Origin: JACKJP01 sp050249695
Lineage (GTDB): Bacteria; Pseudomonadota; Alphaproteobacteria; Rhizobiales; Tepidamorphaceae
Assembly (NCBI GenBank): GCA_050249695.1
Contig: JBFWQA010000001.1
Coordinates: forward strand, 124,001-188,000
DNA: 64,000 nucleotides
Reading direction: 5' to 3'
Position numbers and translations under genes: made by a program. The notes beneath the pieces are model-generated. The model searched no databases and was not told the DNA's origin. It worked only from the letters and a program-made list of their open reading frames with translations. Of the stretch, positions 25,302 through 34,128 are shown piece by piece; positions within the stretch are counted from its first letter, which is position 1, and each line of letters starts with the position of its first letter.

Positions 25302-26948
25302 ATGGCGGTTACCGGCGGGATCCTCGTTGCCCAGGCGATCAAGAAGGCGGGTATCGATACTTTCTTCTTCATCATGGGCGCGCCGATGCTTCAATCGGAG
25401 AGCACGGCGCTGAAACTGGGTCTGCGCGGCATCGACGTCAGGCACGAACAGGCCGCCGTGATGGCCGCCCAGGCCTATTGCCGCCTCCGCAACCGTCCGG
25501 CGGCGTGCATGGCCGCTTCCGGGCCAGGAACGACGAATCTGGTGACCGGTGCGGCGCACGCCATGCTCGATTGCGTGCCCGTTCTCCTGCTTGGCGGCTC
25601 GAGCCCGCAGGATCAGTCCGGCCGCGAGCCCTTTCAGGAGATGGATCAGCTCGCGATGATGCGCCCCTGCGTCAAGTGGGCTGACCGGGTCCATCACGCC
25701 GAGCGCGTCCCCGAATTCATCGACCGTGCGCTACATATCGCGACGTCCGGCAAGCCGGGTCCGGTATATCTCGACCTGCCGGCCGACATGCTGATGACCG
25801 AGGTCGACGAGGACGGCGTCGTCTGGCCGGCGACGCCCTTCAACGTCGAGGATCGGCCGAGGCCGGCGCTGGAGCCGGCCAAGATCGACGCGATCCTCGC
25901 CGAGCTTGCGCGGGCAAGGCAGCCCGTGATCGTCACCGGCGGCGGCGCGCTGTGGTCGGGGGCGGGCGCCGAACTGCAAACCTTCGTCGAGAAGACGGGC
26001 ATTCCGTTCTACGCCACGCCTCAGGGCCGCGGCATCGTGCCGGACGATCACGATCTGAGTTTTCTGTCGGCCCGGTCCACGGCGTTCCGCGAGGCCGATC
26101 TCGTCCTCGTCCTCGGCACCCGCATGAATTATGTCTTCGGTCATATGGCGCCGCCCCGCTTCAGGGCCGATGCGCGTATCGTCAGGATCGACATCGAGCC
26201 GCGCGAGATCGCTGTGAGCCAGCGGCTGGCGATCGGCGCGGTCGCCGATCTCAGGACGGCGCTCGGCCAGCTCAACGCCGCGCTCGCCGCCGCGAAGGCG
26301 CCCGACTACACGGCGTGGACCGACAGACTGCGCAAAAAGGATGTCGAGAAGACCACGGCCTCGGCGGAACAGGGCGGCAACAACGGCGTGCCGATCCATC
26401 CCGCCCGCCTTTGCGAGGAAGTACGGGACTTCGCGCGGCGCGACGGCGTGCTTGTCGTGGACGGACAGGAAATTCTCAATTTCGGGCGTCAGATCATTCC
26501 CTCCTACAAACCCGGACACCGGCAGAATTCCGGCACTTTCGGCACGATGGGCGTCGGCATGCCCTTCGGCGTCGGCGCCAAGGCCGCCTGTCCCGACAAG
26601 GAGGTGATCGTTCTGCATGGCGACGGTTCGTTCGGCATGAATGCCATGGAGTTCGACACGGCGGTGCGTCACAAGCTGCCGGTCATCGTCATCATCAGCC
26701 TCAACGGCGGCTGGACGGGCGATCCCGATCATTCCCGCCCCGGCCGCGATCTCGGCTATACCCGCTTCGACAAGATGGCCGAAGCCTTCGGCGGGCATGG
26801 CGAATTCGTCGAAAACCCGGAGGATATCCGGCCGGCGCTCGAGCGTGCACGTGCCGCCAATGCCGAGGGCAGGCCGGCGCTCGTCAATGTCGTCACCGAC
26901 TGGCGCGTCAAGTCGACGACATTCGCCTTCACGCGCTATACGACTTGA
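25302..26948 (+). CDS. Thiamine diphosphate-dependent enzyme (acetolactate synthase/2-hydroxyacyl-CoA lyase superfamily)
   Basis: 548 residues with the three-domain ThDP layout. PYR domain: E49 in RHEQAA, then ASGPGTTNLVTG. Middle domain around 190-325. C-terminal PP domain with GDGSFGMNAMEF and the metal-binding NGGW, the GDG-to-N motif. These enzymes make or break C-C bonds next to a carbonyl. Acetolactate synthase is unlikely: there is no small regulatory subunit, and the setting is catabolic (two SDRs follow). Alternatives are oxalyl-CoA decarboxylase, 2-hydroxyacyl-CoA lyase, or cyclohexane-1,2-dione hydrolase-like activity. A clear paralogue lies at 58341-59984. GGGAGAAG precedes the start, and a palindrome lies 77 bases upstream. 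Confidence 0.88.
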   Translation: MAVTGGILVAQAIKKAGIDTFFFIMGAPMLQSESTALKLGLRGIDVRHEQAAVMAAQAYCRLRNRPAACMAASGPGTTNLVTGAAHAMLDCVPVLLLGGSSPQDQSGREPFQEMDQLAMMRPCVKWADRVHHAERVPEFIDRALHIATSGKPGPVYLDLPADMLMTEVDEDGVVWPATPFNVEDRPRPALEPAKIDAILAELARARQPVIVTGGGALWSGAGAELQTFVEKTGIPFYATPQGRGIVPDDHDLSFLSARSTAFREADLVLVLGTRMNYVFGHMAPPRFRADARIVRIDIEPREIAVSQRLAIGAVADLRTALGQLNAALAAAKAPDYTAWTDRLRKKDVEKTTASAEQGGNNGVPIHPARLCEEVRDFARRDGVLVVDGQEILNFGRQIIPSYKPGHRQNSGTFGTMGVGMPFGVGAKAACPDKEVIVLHGDGSFGMNAMEFDTAVRHKLPVIVIISLNGGWTGDPDHSRPGRDLGYTRFDKMAEAFGGHGEFVENPEDIRPALERARAANAEGRPALVNVVTDWRVKSTTFAFTRYTT

Positions 26949-27000
26949 CCTGGCGTCTGCCGCCGGGCGGCCTAAACAAGAAGAACGGGGAGGACCTAGA

Positions 27001-27879
27001 ATGGAAATTGCCGGCACCAGGGCCCTAGTGACGGGCGCCGCAAGCGGGATTGGACTGGGGATGGCGCGGGCGCTGGCGCGGGCCGGCGCATCAGTCGCGC
27101 TCGCCGATGTGGACGCCGAGGGGCTTGAACGCGCGCGGGCCGAACTGGCGGCGACAAATGCCGAGGTCATGGCCGTCCCGCTCGACGTCACCGACCGCAA
27201 GTCCTGGGAGGCGGCCTGCGGGACGATCGAGAAGAACTGGGGCCATCTCAACATCATCTGCAACAACGCCGGCATATCGAGCCTGCGGTTGCCCATCGGT
27301 GAATTCACGCCGGCGATGTGGGACGACCTGATGGCCATCAACCTCGATGGCGTGTTCAACGGCTGCCACTATTTCATCAGCCGTCTGTGGAAACAGGACG
27401 CGCCCGGTCGCATCGTGAACACGGCCTCCATCGCCGGCTTCTTCGCAACGCCGAAGATGGCCGCCTACAGCGCCTCCAAATACGCCGTCGTCGCCCTGTC
27501 CGAGGCCATCCGTTTCGAGCAGGCCGGCGGCAATCTCGGCGTCTCCATTCTTTGCCCCGGTTTCGTCAACACGAACATCGCGGCCAATTCGTTGAAGAAG
27601 GCGGGAATTGAGCCGCCGACCCCCGCTGCCGGCGAGGAGCGCGCGAACATGCGCTCGCGCCTCGCCGAGTCCATGAATCCCGACGAGGTCGGCAACCTTG
27701 TCGCCGAGGCTATCCAGGCAGAGAAGGACTATATCTTCCCCCACCCGGAATATGCCGCCGTTATCGACGCCCGCATGCGCATTCTCAGCGAGGCGCTTTC
27801 TAAAGCCGAGCAACGCGGTCCGGCCGACGACCTTCAGGCCATTGGCGGGGCGTGGCTGACGAAGGGGCGGGAGGTTTGA
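27001..27879 (+). CDS. Short-chain dehydrogenase/reductase (SDR)
   Basis: 292 residues, about 40 longer than a typical classical SDR because of a C-terminal extension (from about NSLKKAGIEPP). It has the cofactor motif TGAASGIG, NNAG, a catalytic serine in NTASIAG, and YSASK. Aspartates after the second strand (LADVDAEG) favour NAD(H) over NADP(H). GGGGAGG precedes the ATG at 27001. It lies 52 bases downstream of the ThDP enzyme and 1 base before another SDR, so the three probably form one operon. The likely role is oxidation of an alcohol, or reduction of a ketone, made or used by the ThDP enzyme. Confidence 0.88.
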   Translation: MEIAGTRALVTGAASGIGLGMARALARAGASVALADVDAEGLERARAELAATNAEVMAVPLDVTDRKSWEAACGTIEKNWGHLNIICNNAGISSLRLPIGEFTPAMWDDLMAINLDGVFNGCHYFISRLWKQDAPGRIVNTASIAGFFATPKMAAYSASKYAVVALSEAIRFEQAGGNLGVSILCPGFVNTNIAANSLKKAGIEPPTPAAGEERANMRSRLAESMNPDEVGNLVAEAIQAEKDYIFPHPEYAAVIDARMRILSEALSKAEQRGPADDLQAIGGAWLTKGREV

Positions 27880-27880
27880 T

Positions 27881-28618
27881 ATGCGAATGATGAAACGGTT
27901 CGAAGGCCGCAATATCGTCATTACCGGTGCCGCGCGCGGACAGGGGGCCGAGGAAGCACGGCAATTGGTGGCAGAAGGCGCTCGCGTCTTCATCACCGAC
28001 GTCCTGGAGGAGGAGGGGAAGGCACTTGCCGCGGAACTTGGCGCAGCCGCATCCTTCATCAAGCACGATGTGTCCAGCGAAGCCGATTGGCAAGTTGTCT
28101 GCAAGCAGGTTCAGGCAGTCGGTTCGCTGCACGGTCTCGTCAACAATGCTGGCATCTACCTGCCGCAGGCCCTTACGGAGACAGAGACAGCGCTGTTTGA
28201 AAGGCATTTCCGGATCAATCAACTCGGGACGTTTCTCGGCATGAAGAGTGCAGCCGCGATCGCCGCGCCCGAGGGGGCGTCAATCGTCAACATATCGTCC
28301 ATCGCGGGTCTCCGCGGTTCCCACGGCGTATCTTACACAGGCACGAAATGGGCGGTTCGCGGAATGACAAAGACGGCGGCAGTTGAACTTGCCGCGCAGA
28401 ATATACGCGTGAACTCGGTTCATCCGGGGATCATCCACACAAAGATGCTGGAAAGTTGGTCGGAAGAGCGGATGGAAAAGCGCGTCGGCATGGTGCCATT
28501 GCGGCGCGGAGGAACATCGCAAGATATTGCCAGCCTTGTCCTGTTTCTGCTGTCGGACGAAAGCAGCTATGTCACCGGCGCCGAATTCGTGGCCGACGGC
28601 GGTTTGACGGCCGGATAA
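27881..28618 (+). CDS. Short-chain dehydrogenase/reductase (SDR)
   Basis: 245 residues, classical SDR. The cofactor motif is TGAARGQG, with Gln in place of the usual Ile. NNAG follows, then a catalytic serine in NISSIAG, YTGTK, and the C-terminal SYVTGAEFVADGG. FITDV suggests NAD(H). It starts 1 base after the preceding SDR stop, with GGGAGG upstream. A MarR-type regulator is convergent 29 bases downstream. The pair of SDRs behind one ThDP enzyme suggests two successive redox steps or opposite stereoselectivity. Confidence 0.88.
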   Translation: MRMMKRFEGRNIVITGAARGQGAEEARQLVAEGARVFITDVLEEEGKALAAELGAAASFIKHDVSSEADWQVVCKQVQAVGSLHGLVNNAGIYLPQALTETETALFERHFRINQLGTFLGMKSAAAIAAPEGASIVNISSIAGLRGSHGVSYTGTKWAVRGMTKTAAVELAAQNIRVNSVHPGIIHTKMLESWSEERMEKRVGMVPLRRGGTSQDIASLVLFLLSDESSYVTGAEFVADGGLTAG

Positions 28619-28647
28619 CACCAAACCGCCAGCCGCGCCTCTGCAAC

Positions 28648-29121
28648 TCAGAGATTCTCGCTGCTTTGCTGGACTTTCGGCAAATTGGCGAGCATCCGTT
28701 GAAGCAGGTTGATCGACTGGCGGCGTTCTGACTCGAAAAAACCGTCGAGCAGTGCCTTTTCACGCACAAGGGCGACGTGAAGGATCTCGTTGTAGAGCAG
28801 CGCGCCCTTGGCGGTCAGAAACAGTTCGATGCTGCGGCGGCCAGGCTTCTTGGCGGTCGCCAGCCCCTTTTCCTTGAGCGAGGCGATGCTCCGGCTGACC
28901 GCGGCCTTGTCCATGCCGAGAAATTCGCTGATCTCCGCGCCGGTGCCGGAGGTTTTGACGCCGAGATAGGCCAGCACCCGCCAGTCGGCGATCCCGATGC
29001 CGAACCGGTCGCGGTAGAGACTGGAACCGCCGGCGGAAAGCTTGTTGTTGAGCCACGACAGCAGTGCGGGAACGTAATTGTCGAGGTCCAGCGGGAGGGG
29101 GTCGGGAACTGTCGGCTTCAA
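28648..29121 (-). CDS. MarR-family transcriptional regulator
   Basis: About 157 residues from a TTG at 29121, which has AAGGAAGAG in the right place; ATG 29184 and GTG 29211 in the same frame would add 21-30 residues. The winged-helix core reads GTGAEISEFLGMDKAAVSRSIASLKEKGLATAKK, then RSIELFLTAKG. The flanking dimerisation helices are as in MarR proteins, which usually repress and are released by phenolic or carboxylic ligands. It is divergent from the SDR at 29392 and convergent with the ThDP-SDR operon, so it may regulate either. Confidence 0.82.
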   Translation of the reverse strand: MKPTVPDPLPLDLDNYVPALLSWLNNKLSAGGSSLYRDRFGIGIADWRVLAYLGVKTSGTGAEISEFLGMDKAAVSRSIASLKEKGLATAKKPGRRSIELFLTAKGALLYNEILHVALVREKALLDGFFESERRQSINLLQRMLANLPKVQQSSENL

Positions 29122-29391
29122 ATTCGCTCTTCCTTGCGCACGTCTGCGGACGCATCCTTGTCGAATGCCGGTATCCCGCCGCATCGCTATCCTGACGGAT
29201 GGACCAGGCACGGTTCATATCACGGGCCGACGCCTGATAACACAGATTACGACACGCCTGTTGACAGCCGCCGCATCAGTTGACATATCAACGATGAGGT
29301 GAGGCCGAAGTCGTGCTGCATGTTATGGTACAAGCCGGAGGCGTCCTTTTATGTCCTGCGCGATTGAAATAAGAGACCCGGGGGAGGTGTC

Positions 29392-30180
29392 GTGGCTGAG
29401 GCCAGTGTACCCATAGCGCTTGTCACCGGCGCCGCCAACGGCATCGGCTGGGCGACGGCGACCCGCTTTGCCAGGGGCGGATACCGTGTCGTGCTCGCCG
29501 ACATCGAGGCGGATGCGGCCAGCGCCAGGGCCGCCGAGCTTGGTGCCGCCCATTTGCCGATTGAATGCGATGTGGCCTCCGAAGCCGATGTTCTGACACT
29601 TTTCGAGCGGATCGGTGCCGAATGCGGCAGGCTCGACGCGGTCGTAAACAACGCCGGCATTGGCAATCCCCACCTGCCGACGCTTGAACAGACCGCAGAG
29701 AATTTCTCGCGCATCGTCGATATTCATCTGAAGGGCACCTTCATGATCTCGCGCGAGGCGTTCCGCATGATGGGAGACGCCGGCGGCGGCACGATCGTCA
29801 ACCTGAATTCCATCGCCGGCGTCGCAGGTCTGCCGAGGCGCAATTCCTACGGCGCGGCGAAGGCCGGTGTCGGCCAGTTGACCAGGATGATGGCGTGCGA
29901 ATTTGCATCGAAGGGCGTGCGGGTGAATGCGGTGGCGCCGGGCTATACGGCGACGGCGCTTGTGATGAAGCTGCGCGATGAGGGGTTCATCGACACCAAA
30001 CGCCTGGCCGCGCGCACGCCGCTCGGCCGTCTGGCGCGGCCCGAGGAGATCGCCGAGGTCATATTCTTCCTGAGTTCTCCCGCTTCGAGCTACGTGACGG
30101 GGGTCACGGTCAATGTGGACGGCGGCTGGACGGCCTTCGCCGACGCGGGGGATGCGGCAACGCCGCTTCCGGAGGATTGA
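29392..30180 (+). CDS. Short-chain dehydrogenase/reductase (SDR)
   Basis: 262 residues, classical SDR: TGAANGIG, NNAG, NLNSIAG, YGAAK and SYVTGVTVNVDGG. LADIEAD after the second strand indicates NAD(H) preference. The start is a GTG at 29392 preceded by GGGGGAGG. It is divergent from the MarR gene. The Baeyer-Villiger-type monooxygenase follows on the same strand after 123 bases, so one plausible role is oxidation of a cyclic or secondary alcohol to the ketone that the monooxygenase would then attack. Confidence 0.88.
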   Translation: MAEASVPIALVTGAANGIGWATATRFARGGYRVVLADIEADAASARAAELGAAHLPIECDVASEADVLTLFERIGAECGRLDAVVNNAGIGNPHLPTLEQTAENFSRIVDIHLKGTFMISREAFRMMGDAGGGTIVNLNSIAGVAGLPRRNSYGAAKAGVGQLTRMMACEFASKGVRVNAVAPGYTATALVMKLRDEGFIDTKRLAARTPLGRLARPEEIAEVIFFLSSPASSYVTGVTVNVDGGWTAFADAGDAATPLPED

Positions 30181-30303
30181 TGCGGCGGTCGGGCGAGCGG
30201 CGGGAATCCGGGCGATCGCCAATGATCGCATGATAAGAATGCCGGCGTGTCTCGCTTGAAGACATTCACCGGACGAGCAGACGGAAAGAAGAGGAAGCGA
30301 TCC

Positions 30304-31932
30304 ATGACAGAGTCAGCAAAGACAAACGGCGGCGGCGCACAGAGCTTTGATGTCATCATCGTTGGCGCGGGATTCGGCGGCATCTATGCATTGCACAAGA
30401 TGCGGCAGCTCGGGCTTGCGGCACGCGTGCTCGAACAGGGCGACGACATCGGCGGCACCTGGTACTGGAACCGCTATCCCGGCGCGCGCTGCGACGTGGA
30501 GAGCATGCAGTATTCCTACTCCTTCTCCGACGAGATCGCTCAGGAGTGGGAGTGGAAGGAGCTCTACGCCACTCAGCCGGAGATCCAGGCCTATATCAAG
30601 TTCGTGGCCGACAAGCTGAAACTGCATGATGGTATCCAGCTGAACACCAGGGTGACGGCAGCCAGGTTCGACGAGAACAACAAGCGCTGGACGGTCACGA
30701 CAGACAAGGGCGAGACCTACGAGGCGCGTTTCTGCATCATGGCGACGGGTTGTCTCTCGGTGCCTCTCGTCCCGCAGATTCCCGGGGTTTCCGATTTCGG
30801 GGGCGAGGTCTACATGACCTCCAGCTGGCCGAAGGAGGGCGTGGAGGTATCCGGCAAGCGCGTCGGTCTCGTAGGCACCGGATCCTCCGGCATCCAGATC
30901 ACGCCGCGCCTCGCCGAGAAGGCGGCCGAACTCCACGTTTTCCAGCGCACGCCAAACTATTCCATCCCGGCGCAGAACCGGCCGCTCGACCGCAACTATG
31001 TCGACATTTGGAAGAAGAACTACCCGGAGCGGCGCAAGGTCGCCCGCATGGCGCGCAACAACACGATGAACAGCCCGGGACAGCGTTCCGGCACCGAGGT
31101 GACGCCGGCGCAGTTCAAGGCCGAACTGGAGTCGCGTTGGGCATCGGGCGGCATCGGCTTCATGTACGCCTTTACCGACATCACGACGAACCGCAAGGTC
31201 AACGAGATGACCTCCGAATTCGTGCGGAGCAAAATCAGGGAGATCGTCAGGGATCCGAAGAAGGCCGCAATCCTCGCGCCGGCGAACTATCCCATCGGCG
31301 CCAAGCGCATCTGCGTCGATACCGACTATTTCGAGACGTTTAATCGCGACAACGTGTTCCTGCACGACATCAAGGCCGATCCGATCAAGATGGTCGACAA
31401 GGATGGCATCGTGCTCGAGGGCGGCGAAAAGGTCGGCATCGACATCCTTGTCCTTGCCACCGGTTTCGACGCGATGACGGGCGCGCTGAACCGGATCGAC
31501 ATCCGCGGCCTTGGCGGCAAGGCGATGCGCGACAAGTGGGAGCACGGCCCGCTCACCTATCTCGGTCTCATGGTGGCCGGCTTCCCGAATATGTTCATCG
31601 TCGCCGGCCCGCAAAGCCCTTCGGTATTCACCAACATGGTGACCTCGATCGAGCAGCATGTCGACTGGATCGGCGACACGCTCAAGAAGATGGATGCCGA
31701 GGGCAAGAAGACGATCGATGCCGATGAGAAGGCCGAGGAGGCCTGGGTCAGGCACGTCGCGGAGGTCGCCGACCGCACGCTCATCATCGAAGGCGTGAAC
31801 TCCTGGTATACCGGGGCGAACATCCCCGGCAAGCCGCGCGTCATCACGCCCTATCTCGGTGGCGCGGTGGTTTATATGGACAAGCTCAACGAGGCGACGA
31901 AAAAGGGCTTCGAAGGTTTCAAGCTGAGCTAG
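30304..31932 (+). CDS. Flavin-containing Baeyer-Villiger-type monooxygenase
   Basis: 542 residues. The N-terminal FAD site is GAGFGGIYAL. The second Rossmann motif for NADPH is GLVGTGSSGIQ. The sequence around 160-180 (SDFGGEVYMTSSWP) aligns with the Baeyer-Villiger fingerprint FxGxxxHxxxWP, but position 171 is Met instead of the conserved His. TWYWNRYPGARCDVES is typical of phenylacetone/cyclohexanone monooxygenases, which turn ketones into esters or lactones with O2 and NADPH. GAGGAAG precedes ATG 30304. The family call is firm; the His-to-Met change leaves the catalytic efficiency or reaction type open. A strong terminator follows at 32013. Confidence 0.9.
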   Translation: MTESAKTNGGGAQSFDVIIVGAGFGGIYALHKMRQLGLAARVLEQGDDIGGTWYWNRYPGARCDVESMQYSYSFSDEIAQEWEWKELYATQPEIQAYIKFVADKLKLHDGIQLNTRVTAARFDENNKRWTVTTDKGETYEARFCIMATGCLSVPLVPQIPGVSDFGGEVYMTSSWPKEGVEVSGKRVGLVGTGSSGIQITPRLAEKAAELHVFQRTPNYSIPAQNRPLDRNYVDIWKKNYPERRKVARMARNNTMNSPGQRSGTEVTPAQFKAELESRWASGGIGFMYAFTDITTNRKVNEMTSEFVRSKIREIVRDPKKAAILAPANYPIGAKRICVDTDYFETFNRDNVFLHDIKADPIKMVDKDGIVLEGGEKVGIDILVLATGFDAMTGALNRIDIRGLGGKAMRDKWEHGPLTYLGLMVAGFPNMFIVAGPQSPSVFTNMVTSIEQHVDWIGDTLKKMDAEGKKTIDADEKAEEAWVRHVAEVADRTLIIEGVNSWYTGANIPGKPRVITPYLGGAVVYMDKLNEATKKGFEGFKLS

Positions 31933-31942
31933 GCCGTGTTCT

Positions 31943-31965
31943 CATGAACGGTTCGGGCGTGGCGC
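31943..31965 (+). repeat. 23-bp dispersed repeat, copy 2
   Basis: Begins CATGAACGGTTCGGG, 10 bases after the monooxygenase stop. It matches the element at 18116-18138 at 21 of 23 positions. Confidence 0.4.
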
Positions 31966-32012
31966 GAGACGAATTTTAGTCCTCAACAGGCGCCCGCTCC
32001 GGTTTTCAACGA

Positions 32013-32044
32013 AAAGGCCCCGGCGGAATTCCGCCGGGGCCTTT
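32013..32044. terminator. Bidirectional rho-independent terminator
   Basis: Perfect palindrome: AAAGGCCCCGGCGG, AATT centre, then CCGCCGGGGCCTTT. The GC stem is flanked by A and T runs on both sides. It lies between the convergent monooxygenase (plus) and TRAP permease (minus) genes and can stop transcription from either. Confidence 0.88.
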
Positions 32045-32064
32045 CCGCTTTGCCGCGCTGAGTT

Positions 32065-33384
32065 CTAATCCATGAAGTTCGGCAGAAAGAGCGTGATCTC
32101 CGGAAAGAAGATCAGAAGCGCCATCACCACCACCTCGGCGCCGATGAACCACGCAACGCCCCTGAAGATGGTGGTGAGCGGCACGGCATCGCCGACCACG
32201 CCCTTCATGATGAACACGTTGAGCCCGACCGGCGGCGTCAGCATGCCGATCTCGATATATTTGACCAGGATGATGCCGATCCACACCAGGTCGATATTGG
32301 CTGTCTTGAACACCGGCAGAAGGATCGGCAGCGTCAGCAGCAGCACGCCGAGCGGATCGAGGAAACAGCCCAGTATGATGTAGACCACGGAAATCATCAG
32401 CACGATCAGCAGCGTATCGGTGCCGGCCGCGACGATCATCTGCGAGAAGATCGACGGGACCCCCGAGAAGGCCAGGAAGCGCGTGAACAGCGCTGCCCCG
32501 ATCGCGATCAAAATGAGCGTCGCCGTCGTTATCGCGGCGTCGACGAGGCTCTTGCGCATGACCTCGAGAGAGAAGGACCCCTGGACGATCGTCACGACGA
32601 TCGCAAGAACAACGCCGATCGCGCCGGCTTCCGTGGCCGTCGTGATGCCCGAATAGATCCCGCCGATGACGCCGAAGATCAGGATGGGCAGCGGCCATAT
32701 CGGCGCCGCTATCCTCAGATGATCGGAAAACGTCAGCTTCTCCTCGCTCGCCTTTGGCGCGAGGGACGGATTGAGGCTGGTGCGGATGATGATCATCGCT
32801 GCATAGATGACCGCGGTCAGAAGGCCAGGGATGATTCCGGCGATCAGAACCTTGCCGACCGGCGCCTGCGCGAAGATGGCGTAGAGCACGATGATGATGC
32901 TCGGCGGAATCACCGCCCCCAGCGTCCCCACGGCCGTCGCAACGCCCGTCGCAAGACCGGGATTGTATCCCAGCCGGAGCATTTCCGGCACGGCGATCTT
33001 TCCAAGCGTCGCCGTCGTGGCAAGGCTCGACCCGCTTGCAGCGGCAAAGCCGGCGCCCGCGAAGTTCGTCGCGACCGCAAGCCCGCCCGGAAGCCAGCCC
33101 AGCCATACGCGCATCGCCCTGTAGAGATGAGTCGTCATGCCGGAGCCGGCAACGATCGTACCCATCAGCAGGAACATCGGTACCGCCGACAGAGTCCAGT
33201 GCGCCGCGAAGTCGTAGGGAATGGTCTTCAGCGCACCGAGCGCCGCGTTTATCCCGCGAATGGACCAGATTCCGACAAACGATACGAGGGCAAGCGCTAT
33301 GCCGACCGGCACGCGGATGACCAGAAGGCCCATGAGACTGAAAAGTCCGACAATGCCGATGGCGAAAGGAGAGATATCCATCAT
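32065..33384 (-). CDS. dctM: TRAP transporter large permease subunit
   Basis: 439 residues, hydrophobic throughout with about 12 membrane segments, normal for DctM. Motifs: LVIRVPVGIALALVSF near the start, GSGMTTHLYRAMRVWLG, ASGSSLATTATLGKIAVPEM and PSIIIVLYAIFA. It forms the sodium- or proton-coupled channel of a TRAP importer in the inner membrane. Its ATG overlaps the stop of the small permease gene by 4 bases. The operon order on the minus strand is dctP, SDR, dctQ, dctM. The substrate of the system is unknown, usually a carboxylate. Confidence 0.93.
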   Translation of the reverse strand: MMDISPFAIGIVGLFSLMGLLVIRVPVGIALALVSFVGIWSIRGINAALGALKTIPYDFAAHWTLSAVPMFLLMGTIVAGSGMTTHLYRAMRVWLGWLPGGLAVATNFAGAGFAAASGSSLATTATLGKIAVPEMLRLGYNPGLATGVATAVGTLGAVIPPSIIIVLYAIFAQAPVGKVLIAGIIPGLLTAVIYAAMIIIRTSLNPSLAPKASEEKLTFSDHLRIAAPIWPLPILIFGVIGGIYSGITTATEAGAIGVVLAIVVTIVQGSFSLEVMRKSLVDAAITTATLILIAIGAALFTRFLAFSGVPSIFSQMIVAAGTDTLLIVLMISVVYIILGCFLDPLGVLLLTLPILLPVFKTANIDLVWIGIILVKYIEIGMLTPPVGLNVFIMKGVVGDAVPLTTIFRGVAWFIGAEVVVMALLIFFPEITLFLPNFMD

Positions 33385-33941
33385 GCGGCCCTCCCGGCTT
33401 CGATCTCGTCTGCGATGCTTTCCTTCGGCAGTTCGTAGATCTCACCCTTGAGCGCGGCGGCGATCGACCGGCTGATCTGCGTGAGGAGCGCAAGAAGAAA
33501 GACATACTGGCTGACCGCCAGGATCCAGCGCGATGGCCAGACAGGCAGATCGAAATGCTGCAATTGCTGGAACTCGCCGGTCTGCGTCTTCTCGATGGCC
33601 GAGATTGTCACCATGTAGGCGATGAGCCCGACCATTGCGGCGGTCAGGATCAGTGCCAGCAACTCCACGAACATCCGCCGGCGCGGCGAAAGTCCGTAGA
33701 GCAGAAAGTCCACCGAGATGTGCTTGTCATGGAGCTGGGCGAAACCGAGTGCCAGGAACGACGCCGACACCATGTAGTAATATGTGCCAAGCTCCAGCGT
33801 GGCCTCGAACGGCATGTTGAAGAAATACCGCATGGCCACGTCGGTGGTGACGTGAAACGCCATCACGACCAGCATGATACAGCCGAGCACGAGAAGAATC
33901 CGCGCCAGACCGCCGGTAATGCGATCAAAGATATCGATCAT
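33381..33941 (-). CDS. dctQ: TRAP transporter small permease subunit
   Basis: 186 residues with four membrane segments (starting ITGGLARILLVLGCIMLVVMAF), as in DctQ. The sequence FEATLELGTYYYMVSASFLALGFAQLHDKHISVD is characteristic of the family. ATG 33941 has AGGAGGGG upstream and is preferred over the open extension to 33989. It pairs with the large permease, whose start it overlaps. Confidence 0.9.
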   Translation of the reverse strand: MIDIFDRITGGLARILLVLGCIMLVVMAFHVTTDVAMRYFFNMPFEATLELGTYYYMVSASFLALGFAQLHDKHISVDFLLYGLSPRRRMFVELLALILTAAMVGLIAYMVTISAIEKTQTGEFQQLQHFDLPVWPSRWILAVSQYVFLLALLTQISRSIAAALKGEIYELPKESIADEIEAGRAA

Positions 33942-34128
33942 CTGTCCCCTCCTGATGGTCGCTCCCGGCTGACTGGCCGGCGGCGACAAACGGGCATTTC
34001 GCCTCTATTTGACTGACGGACTATCGGCGCCCCGGCTTTAGCTCTTGAGGCTTGACCCTCCGTCGTGCCCGGAAACCTCCGGTTTTGCGGGTTGTGTCGA
34101 AGGCCGGGCGCCGCGGCGCCCTTCGGCC

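Noticed and set aside
25302..26948. Acetolactate synthase for branched-chain amino acid synthesis
   Set aside because: No regulatory subunit or ilv gene is near, and two paralogues sit in catabolic settings with SDRs.
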